From Bacteroidales bacterium (GTDB lineage: Bacteria > Bacteroidota > Bacteroidia > Bacteroidales > Muribaculaceae), in NCBI GenBank assembly GCA_014800845.1, contig JAAVFJ010000017.1:29511-93510 (forward strand): DNA of 64,000 nucleotides. The letters run 5' to 3'. The number at the start of each line of letters is the position of its first letter. Position 1 is the first letter of the stretch. A program made the position numbers and the translations under genes. Positions 51,866-59,594 of this stretch are shown here, one piece after another. The notes below the pieces were generated by a model that saw only the letters and a program-made list of their open reading frames with translations, was not told where the DNA came from and did not search any database.

Positions 51866-52111
51866 TTAGGCATTGGTGCAATTACCACCGTTTGTTGAGT
51901 TGTCACACGTGCCTTTTGAATTTTTGCAGTCTCCTGAGTTGGAGGACGTATTGCATCCTGCGTATGTGCCGTTAATGCAACCCCCTTTATTAGTTGTTGC
52001 GTTATTTTCAGAGGATTTTTTTGCAGCTCCCCCTACCAATACGACATCCGACATATCTTTTGCTTCGCCAATTGATTTGAGAAAGTCTTCGATTCGTGAT
52101 TGTTTATTCAT
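51866..52111 (-). CDS. RiPP precursor peptide 2, GG leader and Cys-rich core
   Basis: The product has 81 residues. The leader (1-28) differs from precursor 1 at only a handful of positions and ends in VVLVGG. The core holds five Cys with the same 7, 8, 6, 8 spacing and x-Asn after Cys 1, 3, 4 and 5, while the residues between cysteines have diverged. This indicates selection on the cysteine register. It has its own promoter and a following hairpin. The radical SAM enzyme and C39 exporter downstream are its likely processing partners. Confidence 0.88.
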   Translation of the reverse strand: MNKQSRIEDFLKSIGEAKDMSDVVLVGGAAKKSSENNATTNKGGCINGTYAGCNTSSNSGDCKNSKGTCDNSTNGGNCTNA

Positions 52112-52138
52112 AATTGTAAGGTATTACGGTTGTGGATG

Positions 52139-52169
52139 CAAAGATAAACTGAAATTTTTATTATTGCAA
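52139..52169 (-). promoter_or_regulatory. Promoter of RiPP precursor 2
   Basis: On the minus strand TTG (52169-52167) is followed after 20 nt by TATCTTTG (52146-52139). The block TTGCAATAA to TATCTTTGCA parallels that before precursor 1, so promoter and gene were duplicated together. Confidence 0.8.
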
Positions 52170-52224
52170 GTTCTGCTTTGGAAAAATTAAAAATTTCTAA
52201 GGTTTGCAGAATGTTCATGAGGTG

Positions 52225-52288
52225 ATGTCAAAATAATCGCGCCCGCTCTGAGCATATGCCTGAGCTGGCGCAACTATTATTTTGACAT
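52225..52288. repeat. 64-bp palindromic element downstream of murF-alr
   Basis: ATGTCAAAATAAT (52225-52237) is the exact complement of ATTATTTTGACAT (52276-52288). Inside, GCGCC and GGCGC extend the pairing, and GCTC/GAGC pairs further in. On the minus strand it lies 18 nt after the murF-alr stop, so it may terminate that transcript. Its size and symmetry also fit a small mobile repeat or the boundary of the RiPP island. Confidence 0.6.
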
Positions 52289-52306
52289 ATCGCTATTTTG
52301 CCGTGG

Positions 52307-54793
52307 TTATTCTCTGAAATAGATTCGTTTTACGCGGGGGGAGATGGAGGTGAGGATTTCGTAGGGGATGGTTTCGAGGGTGTCGGCCAGGCGCTGCACG
52401 GGCATCCCTTCGCCGAAGATTTCTACGGAGTCGCCCACGCGGCAGGGCACGCCGGTGACGTCGATCATGCAGGCGTCCATGCAGATGTTGCCTATGGTGG
52501 GTGCTTCGCGGCCATTGATGAGCACGTGGGAGCGGCCGTTGCCGAAGCGGCGGTTCATGCCGTCGGCGTAGCCTATGGGTATGGTGGCTATTGTGGCAGG
52601 GCGGGTGAGCACGTCGCGGCGTGCGTAGCCTATGGCTTCGCCGGCTTCTCTCTCCTTGACGGCTATCACCACGGTGCGCAGGGTGCTGACGGTGGCGAGG
52701 GGTTTTTCGATGTCGGCCGGGAGGGTGTTGACGCCGTAGAGGCCTATGCCGAGGCGCGCGAAGTCGTAGTGATACTGCGGGAAGCGGATTATGCCGGCGC
52801 TGTTGAGCACGTGGCGCTTGACGGGGTAGGGGAGTGCCTGCATTATTTCGGTGGTGTAGGCCTCGAAGCGGTTGAGTTGCGCCAGGGTGTATTCGTCCAT
52901 GTCAAGGCAGTCGGCGGTGGCCAGGTGTGAGAACATGGTGCTGACCTTGACGGCGTCGGTGGAGAGGAGGGTGGAGAGGAGTTGGGGGAATTCCTCACGG
53001 TTGAAGCCCATGCGGTGCATGCCGGTGTCGAGCTTTATGTGCACGGGGTAGTCGGTGATGCCGGCCTTGCCCGCTTCGCGGATTACGTCGCGCAGCATCT
53101 CGAGGCTGTAAATCTCCGGCTCGAGCCGGTGGGCGAACATGGCGCGGTAGTTGAGCACCTTGGGGTTCATGACCATTATGGGCATCGTGATGCCGGCGTG
53201 GCGCAGCTCTATGCCTTCATCGAGTACGGCCACGGCCAGATATGATGCGCCCTGAGTCTGTAGCGTCTTGGCTATTTCGAGGCTGCCGGCGCCGTAGCCT
53301 GAGGCTTTCACCATGGCTATCAGGCCGGTGGAGTGGGGCAGGCAGGAACGGAAGTAGTTGTAGTTCTTCACGATGGAGTCGAGGTTGACCTCGAGCACTG
53401 TCTCGTGGGTGCGGGCTTCCAGGTTGATGTGCAGGGGTGAGAGTCCGCTGTCGGCGGCTCCTTTGATGAGGATGTATTCGCTGACGAAGTCGCTGGTGGA
53501 GAGCGCGTTCATGAGCTCTTCGGGGGTGGCGAACAGCAGGGCGCTGTCATGGAAGAGCTCGCGGTGGCGCATGAAGATGGGGTCGGCGCCTATGAAGCGG
53601 TCAATGCGGGCGAGCTGCAGCAGGCGCGCCACGCGCTCGCAGGCTTCGCGCTCGGGGAGGGAGTCGGTGATGATGTGGCCGAGTATGAGGGTGCGGGAGC
53701 GCCCCTGCTCGTCGGCGCGGCGATTGACAAAATCGAGGGCGCTTTCAAGCGAGTCGATGTCGCAGGTGAAGGCGTCGAAAGCTATGAGGCAGTCGTTTAC
53801 GCCGTCGCTCACGTCAATGCGTGTGCGCAGGGGGCGGAGCTTGCGCAGTGTCCAGGAGATGCGGGCCGGCTCCATGCCGAGGGCCAGGAGGGTGGCGAGC
53901 ACGTGGAGAGCATCGTCAATCATCCATTCTTCGCTGAAGGGGAGCAGGGCGCTCTCCTCGTTGCCGCGGAAGTTGTAGCTCACCAGGGTGCCCTCGGCTC
54001 CGGTCTGGACCGAAGAGATGTAGACGGGGGCCTGAGGATTCTTGCGGCTCCAGGCGAGGAGGAGCTTGTCGTCGCTGCCGGAGGTGAGCATGGCGATGGA
54101 GCGGGCAAGGGCTTCATCGTCAGCGCTGTAGATTATGGTGGATGCGCCTGAGGCTATCAGTGCCTTTTCGGCGGCGTGCTCAAAGGGGGAGCGGAACCCT
54201 TCGGCGTGCTCCGGGCCAACGTTGGTGATAACGGCTATCTCCGGGGCAATGAGCGGGGCGAGCACCTCCATCTCGCCGGTGCGAGAGATGCCGGCCTCTA
54301 TGATGGCTACATCGTAGTCGGGCTTAAGGCGCCAGAGTGACAGGGGCACACCGATGCGGGAGTTGTAGCTGCGCGGGGAGCGCACGGCGCTGCGGTAGCC
54401 CTCGAGGGCCTGAAAAATCCATTCTTTCACCACGGTCTTGCCTCGCGAGCCGGTCACGGCTATCATGGTGCCGGGGAAGTTCTTGCGTCGGTGGGCCGCT
54501 ATCTGCTGCAGGGCTTTGACGGTGGAGGGCACCACTACATAGTTGGCCTCCGGCAATGAGGCCGCGGGGAGCTCGGGGACTACGAAGTTGCGCACTCCGC
54601 GCCGGTAGAGGGGCTCCACGTAGCGCAGGCCATCGTTGGAGCTGGTCTGTATTGCGAAAAACAGGGTGTGTTCATCGGCCTCGATATCGCGGGAGTCGGT
54701 GAGTAACTTATCTACATACGGGACACTTATGGGAGAGCCGGCATGCAGCTCTCCGCCTGTGATTTCGGCTATTTCTTCTAAAGAATAGGACAT
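52307..54793 (-). CDS. Bifunctional UDP-MurNAc-tripeptide:D-Ala-D-Ala ligase / alanine racemase
   Basis: The product has 828 residues, the fused MurF-Alr typical of Bacteroidetes. The MurF half (about 1-450) has the Mur-ligase ATP loop 'AVTGSRGKTVVKEW' near 112-125 and 'VITNVGPEHAEGF' (Mg and nucleotide region). The Alr half (about 465-828) has the PLP lysine in 'MVKASGYGAG' (about 494-503), 'LDTGMHRMGF', and the racemase C-terminal block 'IPIGYADGMNRRFG'. Together they make D-Ala and join D-Ala-D-Ala to the muropeptide precursor. The palindrome at 52225-52288 follows. It is divergent from the flippase at 54896. Confidence 0.95.
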   Translation of the reverse strand: MSYSLEEIAEITGGELHAGSPISVPYVDKLLTDSRDIEADEHTLFFAIQTSSNDGLRYVEPLYRRGVRNFVVPELPAASLPEANYVVVPSTVKALQQIAAHRRKNFPGTMIAVTGSRGKTVVKEWIFQALEGYRSAVRSPRSYNSRIGVPLSLWRLKPDYDVAIIEAGISRTGEMEVLAPLIAPEIAVITNVGPEHAEGFRSPFEHAAEKALIASGASTIIYSADDEALARSIAMLTSGSDDKLLLAWSRKNPQAPVYISSVQTGAEGTLVSYNFRGNEESALLPFSEEWMIDDALHVLATLLALGMEPARISWTLRKLRPLRTRIDVSDGVNDCLIAFDAFTCDIDSLESALDFVNRRADEQGRSRTLILGHIITDSLPEREACERVARLLQLARIDRFIGADPIFMRHRELFHDSALLFATPEELMNALSTSDFVSEYILIKGAADSGLSPLHINLEARTHETVLEVNLDSIVKNYNYFRSCLPHSTGLIAMVKASGYGAGSLEIAKTLQTQGASYLAVAVLDEGIELRHAGITMPIMVMNPKVLNYRAMFAHRLEPEIYSLEMLRDVIREAGKAGITDYPVHIKLDTGMHRMGFNREEFPQLLSTLLSTDAVKVSTMFSHLATADCLDMDEYTLAQLNRFEAYTTEIMQALPYPVKRHVLNSAGIIRFPQYHYDFARLGIGLYGVNTLPADIEKPLATVSTLRTVVIAVKEREAGEAIGYARRDVLTRPATIATIPIGYADGMNRRFGNGRSHVLINGREAPTIGNICMDACMIDVTGVPCRVGDSVEIFGEGMPVQRLADTLETIPYEILTSISPRVKRIYFRE

Positions 54794-54895
54794 TGCTACA
54801 ATGTTTTTCAGAATGTAAAATTAGCAATAATTCTCCAACGAAGCCTTATATGTTGGAAACTTTTGTTAATTTCGCGCGAATAAACAGAATTGAAT

Positions 54896-56389
54896 ATGGC
54901 AGGAATTAAAGCGTTAGCCAAAGAAACAGCTATTTACGGACTCAGCTCCATAGTGGGCCGATTCCTCAACTGGTGCCTTGTGCCCCTTTACGCCTATCTG
55001 TTTGCGCCGGCGGAATATGGCATAGTGAGCTATCTCTATTCCTTCACCGCCGTGGCGCTGGTGATACTCAACTACGGCATGGAGACGGGGTTCTTCCGCT
55101 TCGCCAGCCGGCATGAGGACCCGATGCGTGTCTATTCCACCTCGCTGCTGAGCGTGGGGAGCACCTCGGCGCTTTTCATCCTGCTGCTGACGCTGTTCAT
55201 CGGGCCGGTGAGCTCGGCCATCAGGCTTCCGGGGCATCAGTCATACGTGTGGATGCTGGGTGTGACGGTGGCTGTCGATGCGTTTAGCAACATACCGTTT
55301 GCCTACCTGCGTTTCCGCAAGAAGGCGGTGCGCTTTGCCGGTATCAAGATACTTAACGTACTGTTGAACATAGGGTTGAACCTTTTCTTCCTGCTCGTCT
55401 GCCCGTGGCTGGAGAAGGTGGCGCCGCAGACAATCGATTGGTTTTACGCGCCGGCCGGCGGGCAGGCTTTCGGCATAGGCTGGATATTTGTGGCCAACAT
55501 CATCTCGACGCTCGTGGTGCTCCTCTGCCTGCTGCCGGAGCTTTGCGGCTTCAAATATAAGTTTGACCGCGCGCTGCTCAAGCAGATGCTGAATTACTCC
55601 TGGCCGCTGCTGGTGCTGGGTGTGGCCGGCATCATGAGCCAGAACATGGGGCAGATGCTCATACCCTATCTGTTTCCCGATAATCCCGAGGGGGCGCGCA
55701 CCATGGTGGGCATCTATGGCGCTAACATAAAGATAGCTATCGTGATGGTGATGTTCACGCAGGCGTTCCGCTACGCTTACGAGCCGTTTATCTTCGCGCG
55801 CGACAAGGCGAAGGGTGAGGATAAGAAGCAGGCTTACTGCGACGCTATGAAGTTTTTCGTAATCTTCGGCTTCTTTATCTTCCTGGCGGTGATGTATTAT
55901 CTCCCCGTGCTGAAGCACTTCGTGAGCAAGGCTTACTGGCCCGGTCTGGAGGTGGTGCCTGTGATGATGGCTGCCGAGCTCTGCATGGGTGTGGCGTTTA
56001 ATCTCTCGCTCTGGTACAAGCTTACGGACCGCACGGTGTGGGGCATGTATCTGTCGGTGGGATGCTTCGTGGTGATGCTTGCGCTGAACCTCTGGCTCGT
56101 GCCCGCCATGGGTATCCCTGACGGCTATATGGGCTCGGCCTGGGCGGCACTTATCAGCTATTTCCTCATGATGGTGGTGAGCTGGCTTGCGGGGCGTCAT
56201 TACTATCCGCTCCCTTATCAGTGGGGTCGCATAGCACTTTACGGTCTGCTGGCAGCTGCCTTGTGGCTTGTGGGTGAGCATCTGCTCTATTTCGACTCGC
56301 GCATGTGGCTGACTTATCTGAGCCGCACGCTGTTGCTGTTGGTTTATATGGGTGTGGTTGTCCGTTTCGAGAGGCCGACGGCACGCTGA
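54896..56389 (+). CDS. Lipopolysaccharide/oligosaccharide flippase (MATE/MOP superfamily)
   Basis: The ATG at 54896 (MAGIKALAKETAIYGLSSIVGRFLN) is the start; a TTG at 54890 also exists in frame. The product is about 497 residues with 12-14 membrane helices, the polysaccharide-synthesis flippase fold of the MOP superfamily. The N-terminal segment 'AIYGLSSIVGRFLNWCLVPLYAYLFAPAEYGIVSYLYS' is typical. It flips lipid-linked glycans or related lipids across the inner membrane. It is monocistronic with its own terminator and divergent from murF-alr. The substrate is unknown; the position next to murF-alr does not by itself make it the lipid II flippase. Confidence 0.9.
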   Translation: MAGIKALAKETAIYGLSSIVGRFLNWCLVPLYAYLFAPAEYGIVSYLYSFTAVALVILNYGMETGFFRFASRHEDPMRVYSTSLLSVGSTSALFILLLTLFIGPVSSAIRLPGHQSYVWMLGVTVAVDAFSNIPFAYLRFRKKAVRFAGIKILNVLLNIGLNLFFLLVCPWLEKVAPQTIDWFYAPAGGQAFGIGWIFVANIISTLVVLLCLLPELCGFKYKFDRALLKQMLNYSWPLLVLGVAGIMSQNMGQMLIPYLFPDNPEGARTMVGIYGANIKIAIVMVMFTQAFRYAYEPFIFARDKAKGEDKKQAYCDAMKFFVIFGFFIFLAVMYYLPVLKHFVSKAYWPGLEVVPVMMAAELCMGVAFNLSLWYKLTDRTVWGMYLSVGCFVVMLALNLWLVPAMGIPDGYMGSAWAALISYFLMMVVSWLAGRHYYPLPYQWGRIALYGLLAAALWLVGEHLLYFDSRMWLTYLSRTLLLLVYMGVVVRFERPTAR

Positions 56390-56409
56390 CACTAAGTATA
56401 AAAAAGTTA

Positions 56410-56441
56410 CCCCGGAATCCTTGCGGATACCGGGGCTTTTT
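56410..56441. terminator. Bidirectional terminator between the flippase gene and rpsO
   Basis: CCCCGGAATCC (56410-56420) pairs with GGATACCGGGG (56425-56435) with one bulge, across a TTGC loop. TTTTT follows on the plus strand and an A-run precedes it, giving a T-run on the minus strand. It serves both converging genes. Confidence 0.8.
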
Positions 56442-56459
56442 CTTGTCGGCAGGGGGTAA

Positions 56460-56735
56460 TTACTTACGGATACCGAGTTCTTTCTTAGCGATGATTTCGC
56501 GGTAGCGGTTGATGTCCTTGCGGATGAGGTAGTCAAGGAGGCTACGACGCTGACCTACGAGAGCTTTCAGGGCGCGGGCAGTGGTGTAGTCCTTGTGGTT
56601 AGCCTTGAGGTGCTCAGTGAGGTGCTTGATACGGATTGAGAAGAGTGCGATCTGGCTTTCGGGGCTGCCGGTGTCGTTTTTGCCCTGGCCGTACTTCTCA
56701 AAGATGGCCTGCTTTTCTTCAGTGCTTAAGTGCAT
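56460..56735 (-). CDS. rpsO: 30S ribosomal protein S15
   Basis: The start is at 56735 (MHLSTEEKQAIFEKYG), giving 91 residues, the family length. The upstream in-frame extension is a hydrophobic stretch unlike any S15. The diagnostic block 'GSPESQIALFSIRIKHLTEHLKANHKDYTTARALKALVGQRRSLLDYL' is intact. S15 binds 16S rRNA helices 20-22 in early 30S assembly. A long GC-rich leader separates it from its promoter. Confidence 0.98.
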   Translation of the reverse strand: MHLSTEEKQAIFEKYGQGKNDTGSPESQIALFSIRIKHLTEHLKANHKDYTTARALKALVGQRRSLLDYLIRKDINRYREIIAKKELGIRK

Positions 56736-56857
56736 GGTTTTGAAGAGTTTAAAAGTGATTAAAATTAGAAAACTTTGCAAGAGCAAGGGTGGCAACGGCG
56801 CCGGCGGCTCCGGCCTGAAGCAGCCTACGCCAGGGTATCCTTCACTCTAAAGCGCCG

Positions 56858-56888
56858 CAAAGTTATAAAAAATTCCGCGGTCGGCAAA
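56858..56888 (-). promoter_or_regulatory. Promoter of rpsO
   Basis: On the minus strand TTTG (56888-56885) is followed after 19 nt by TAACTTTG (56865-56858), a perfect match to the consensus. The resulting leader is about 115 nt, GC-rich in its first half (a GCCGG/CCGGC hairpin near 56797-56811). It could host S15 autoregulation, which is known in other phyla (inference). Confidence 0.75.
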
Positions 56889-56925
56889 ATTTTCGCCTAA
56901 ATTTCCCCAATCAGGAAAGTTTTGC

Positions 56926-56933
56926 TAATTTTG
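56926..56933 (+). promoter_or_regulatory. -7 box of the second flippase gene
   Basis: TAATTTTG lies only 7 nt before the ATG at 56941. No clear TTG is seen at the usual -33 distance. The transcript would be nearly leaderless. Confidence 0.5.
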
Positions 56934-56940
56934 CAACAGT

Positions 56941-58452
56941 ATGAGCCAATTGAAAGCAGGCGCTGTCCTGAATTACGTAATCATTGTGCTGAACACGATT
57001 GTAGGTTTGGCATATACGCCGTATATGTTGCGGTGTCTCGGGCAAAATGAATATGGATTGTATTCGCTTGTGGCCTCGGTAATTGGCTATCTGACTATTC
57101 TTGACTTCGGGTTTGCCAACGCCATAATCCGCTACACGGCCAAGTACAGGGCCGAGGGGAAGAAACGCGAACAGTGGGAGCTTTTCGGCATGTTCCTCAT
57201 AGTCTATTTGGTCATCGGTTTCCTTGCTTTTTGTGGCGGCCTGGCGTTGTATTTCAACGTAGATATGCTGTTTGACCGCACCATGTCTGCGTCTGATCTG
57301 TCGCAGGCGCGGATAATGATGCTGCTGCTCACAGTCAATCTCGTGTTTACCTTTCCGCTGAGTGTGTTTACGGCTATTGTCACGGCCTACGAGCGATTTG
57401 TGTTTCCGAGAGTTATCTCGATTTTGCGTATCTTGCTGACCACTGCCGTGATGATTGTGCTGCTGGCCTATGGATTCAAGGCCGTGGCGCTGGTTGTTGT
57501 GACCACCATATTCAACCTGTCCACGCTGTTCTTGAATTATGTCTATTGCAAGAAAAAGCTAAGAATAAAGATAAAGTTTACCGGGATTGATTGGGGCATA
57601 CTGAAAGAGATAAGCAAGTATTCCTTCTGGATTTTTCTCAACGCTATTATGGATAAAATCTATTGGAGTACGGGGCAGTTTGTGCTCGGCACGATCAGCG
57701 GCACCGTGGCAGTGGCTATTTTTTCCGTGGCAATTTTGTTGGAACAGATGTACATGCAGTTCTCCATCTCGATAGCGAGCGTATTGCTACCGCGTCTGAC
57801 CTCAATGGTGGCATTGAAAGCGAGTTATAAGGAGATTTCCGACATCTTTATCCGCACCGGGCGCTTGCAGTGTTATGTGATGGCATTCATCCTGGCCGGA
57901 TTTATCATCTTCGGTAAAGGCTTCATATTTATCTGGGCCGGCGCCGATTACTCGGAGTCTTACATCATCACTCTGATATTCTTTGTGGCACTGTTTGTTC
58001 CGCTGATTCAGAACACAGGAATCTCCATTTTGCAGGCGCGCAACCAGCTTGCCTTCCGCGCCACGCTCTATGTCATCATAGCATTCATCAGCCTTGGGTG
58101 TCAGATCTGGTGGGCTCACACGTGGGGAGCCATAGGTTGCGCGGCGGCCATAGGTGGTGCGCTTGTAGTAGGTACCGGCATAGTGATGAACATCTATTAT
58201 TATACCCATCAGCATATTGACATTCCCAAATTTTGGAGAGAAATGACCGGAATATTATTAGTGACTTTACTGTTTACAATTGCCGGTGTGTGGAGCTGCC
58301 GTTGGTTTGATTATCGACATGTTCCGACCCTTATAGGGGGTATTGCTGTCTTTTCACTAACCTATATGCCGGTGCTTTGGTTCACCTGTATGAATGATTA
58401 TGAACGCGGACTGATTAAGGCTCCGTTGAAGAAAATTTTGCGACGATTATGA
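56941..58452 (+). CDS. Polysaccharide flippase (MOP superfamily, Wzx-like)
   Basis: The product has 503 residues with about 14 membrane helices. The N-terminus 'AGAVLNYVIIVLNTIVGLAYTPYMLRCLGQNEYGLYSLVASVIGYLTILDFGFANAIIRYTAKYRAEG' is typical of Wzx-type flippases from Bacteroidetes polysaccharide loci. It overlaps the next gene, an Fe-S protein of the F420H2-dehydrogenase beta family, by 4 nt. That pairing is usual in capsule or O-antigen loci together with polysaccharide pyruvyl transferases. No glycosyltransferase follows, so this looks like a small detached part of such a locus. Confidence 0.92.
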   Translation: MSQLKAGAVLNYVIIVLNTIVGLAYTPYMLRCLGQNEYGLYSLVASVIGYLTILDFGFANAIIRYTAKYRAEGKKREQWELFGMFLIVYLVIGFLAFCGGLALYFNVDMLFDRTMSASDLSQARIMMLLLTVNLVFTFPLSVFTAIVTAYERFVFPRVISILRILLTTAVMIVLLAYGFKAVALVVVTTIFNLSTLFLNYVYCKKKLRIKIKFTGIDWGILKEISKYSFWIFLNAIMDKIYWSTGQFVLGTISGTVAVAIFSVAILLEQMYMQFSISIASVLLPRLTSMVALKASYKEISDIFIRTGRLQCYVMAFILAGFIIFGKGFIFIWAGADYSESYIITLIFFVALFVPLIQNTGISILQARNQLAFRATLYVIIAFISLGCQIWWAHTWGAIGCAAAIGGALVVGTGIVMNIYYYTHQHIDIPKFWREMTGILLVTLLFTIAGVWSCRWFDYRHVPTLIGGIAVFSLTYMPVLWFTCMNDYERGLIKAPLKKILRRL

Positions 58453-59594
58453 TTAAGATAGTAAGAAAAGAGGATTGCACCGGGTGCAACGCCTGTGTGC
58501 AGATCTGCCCGAAGCAATGCATCTCAATGCACACGGATGAGCTGGGTTTTAATTATCCGCGTGTGGACGTCAGTCTGTGTGTGGACTGCGGATTGTGTGA
58601 GAAGGTTTGCCCGGTAATTAATCAGGATGAGCCGCAGAATCCTGTGGGGTGTTGGGCTGCCAAAAATGAGGATGCCGAGGTGAGGGATAATTCCTCGTCG
58701 GGGGGAGTTTTCGGGGCACTCGCTGCCGATGTGCTTAAGAATAGGGGTGTCGTTTTCGGAGCAGTGTTTGCTGACGACTGGAGTGTGGAGCACGCCGCGG
58801 TGGAGCGCGAGGAGCAATTGGGAAAGGTGCAGCGCTCTAAGTATGTGCAAAGCCGAATTGGTGAAACCTATAAGGAGGCTGCGGCCGCGTTAAAGCAGGG
58901 AAGACGGGTGCTCTTCTGCGGAACCTCCTGTCAGATTGCCGGGTTGCGCAAGTTTCTGAGACGCGATTACGACGATTTGCTTACGTTAGAGGTGGTCTGC
59001 CACGGTGTGCCCGCCCCCGGTGTCTGGCAGGCCTATCTGCAGCGCATAGCCGATGACGCCAATCCGGTGGAAGCCGTGAACTTCAGGGACAAGCGTATAA
59101 GCTGGAAGAGCTTCGGACTCTCAATAAAGCGGCGAAATGGCGATATTTCATTTGCCACTCACACCCGGAACCCATACATGCTGGGGTTTCTTAAGGATAT
59201 TTATCTGCGGCCGAGCTGTTTCGAGTGCCCGTCAAAGGGAGGCAGGAGTGGTGCCGACATTACGCTGGCCGATTTCTGGGGTATTGACAAGGCCTTTCCG
59301 CAGTATTATGAGCAGGGGTGCTATTCGCTTGTGCTGGCATACAGCGACAAGGGGCGCGAGGCTCTGAAGAATTTGCCGGGAATCGTGGCGCATGAGGTGC
59401 CTTACAGGGATGCGCTGCAGTGCAACCGGCGCATAGAGGAGTGCGTGTCGTGTCCGCGCGAGGCTGCGGAGTTTCCGGCGCTTTTCGAGGCCCACGGCTT
59501 TGAGGCCGTAGAGATGATGCTCCGCAAAATGCGCGGCTCCATTTTCAAAAGAATTAAGCGACGCCTGCGCAGAATCTTGCGCAAACGTCGCTAA
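58449..59594 (+). CDS. Fe-S oxidoreductase of the coenzyme F420 hydrogenase/dehydrogenase beta-subunit family
   Basis: The product has 381 residues. The N-terminus has two 4Fe-4S ferredoxin motifs: 'CTGCNACVQICPKQC' (about residues 10-24) and 'CVDCGLCEKVCP' (about 43-54). The FrhB/FdhB N- and C-terminal domains follow, with 'SSSGGVFGALAADVL' (about 82-96), 'FCGTSCQIAGLRKFL' and 'EVVCHGVPAPGVWQAYL', and a Cys-containing 'RPSCFECPSKGGRSGADITLADFWG'. Bacteria lacking F420 use such proteins in polysaccharide gene clusters, probably for reductive modification of a sugar. Its stop overlaps that of the convergent small gene by 4 nt. Confidence 0.9.
   Translation: MIKIVRKEDCTGCNACVQICPKQCISMHTDELGFNYPRVDVSLCVDCGLCEKVCPVINQDEPQNPVGCWAAKNEDAEVRDNSSSGGVFGALAADVLKNRGVVFGAVFADDWSVEHAAVEREEQLGKVQRSKYVQSRIGETYKEAAAALKQGRRVLFCGTSCQIAGLRKFLRRDYDDLLTLEVVCHGVPAPGVWQAYLQRIADDANPVEAVNFRDKRISWKSFGLSIKRRNGDISFATHTRNPYMLGFLKDIYLRPSCFECPSKGGRSGADITLADFWGIDKAFPQYYEQGCYSLVLAYSDKGREALKNLPGIVAHEVPYRDALQCNRRIEECVSCPREAAEFPALFEAHGFEAVEMMLRKMRGSIFKRIKRRLRRILRKRR

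Noticed and set aside
55241..56536. 431-residue His-rich frame antisense to the flippase
   Set aside because: The His/Gln-rich composition is typical of the complement of a membrane protein gene, and it runs across a terminator and into rpsO.
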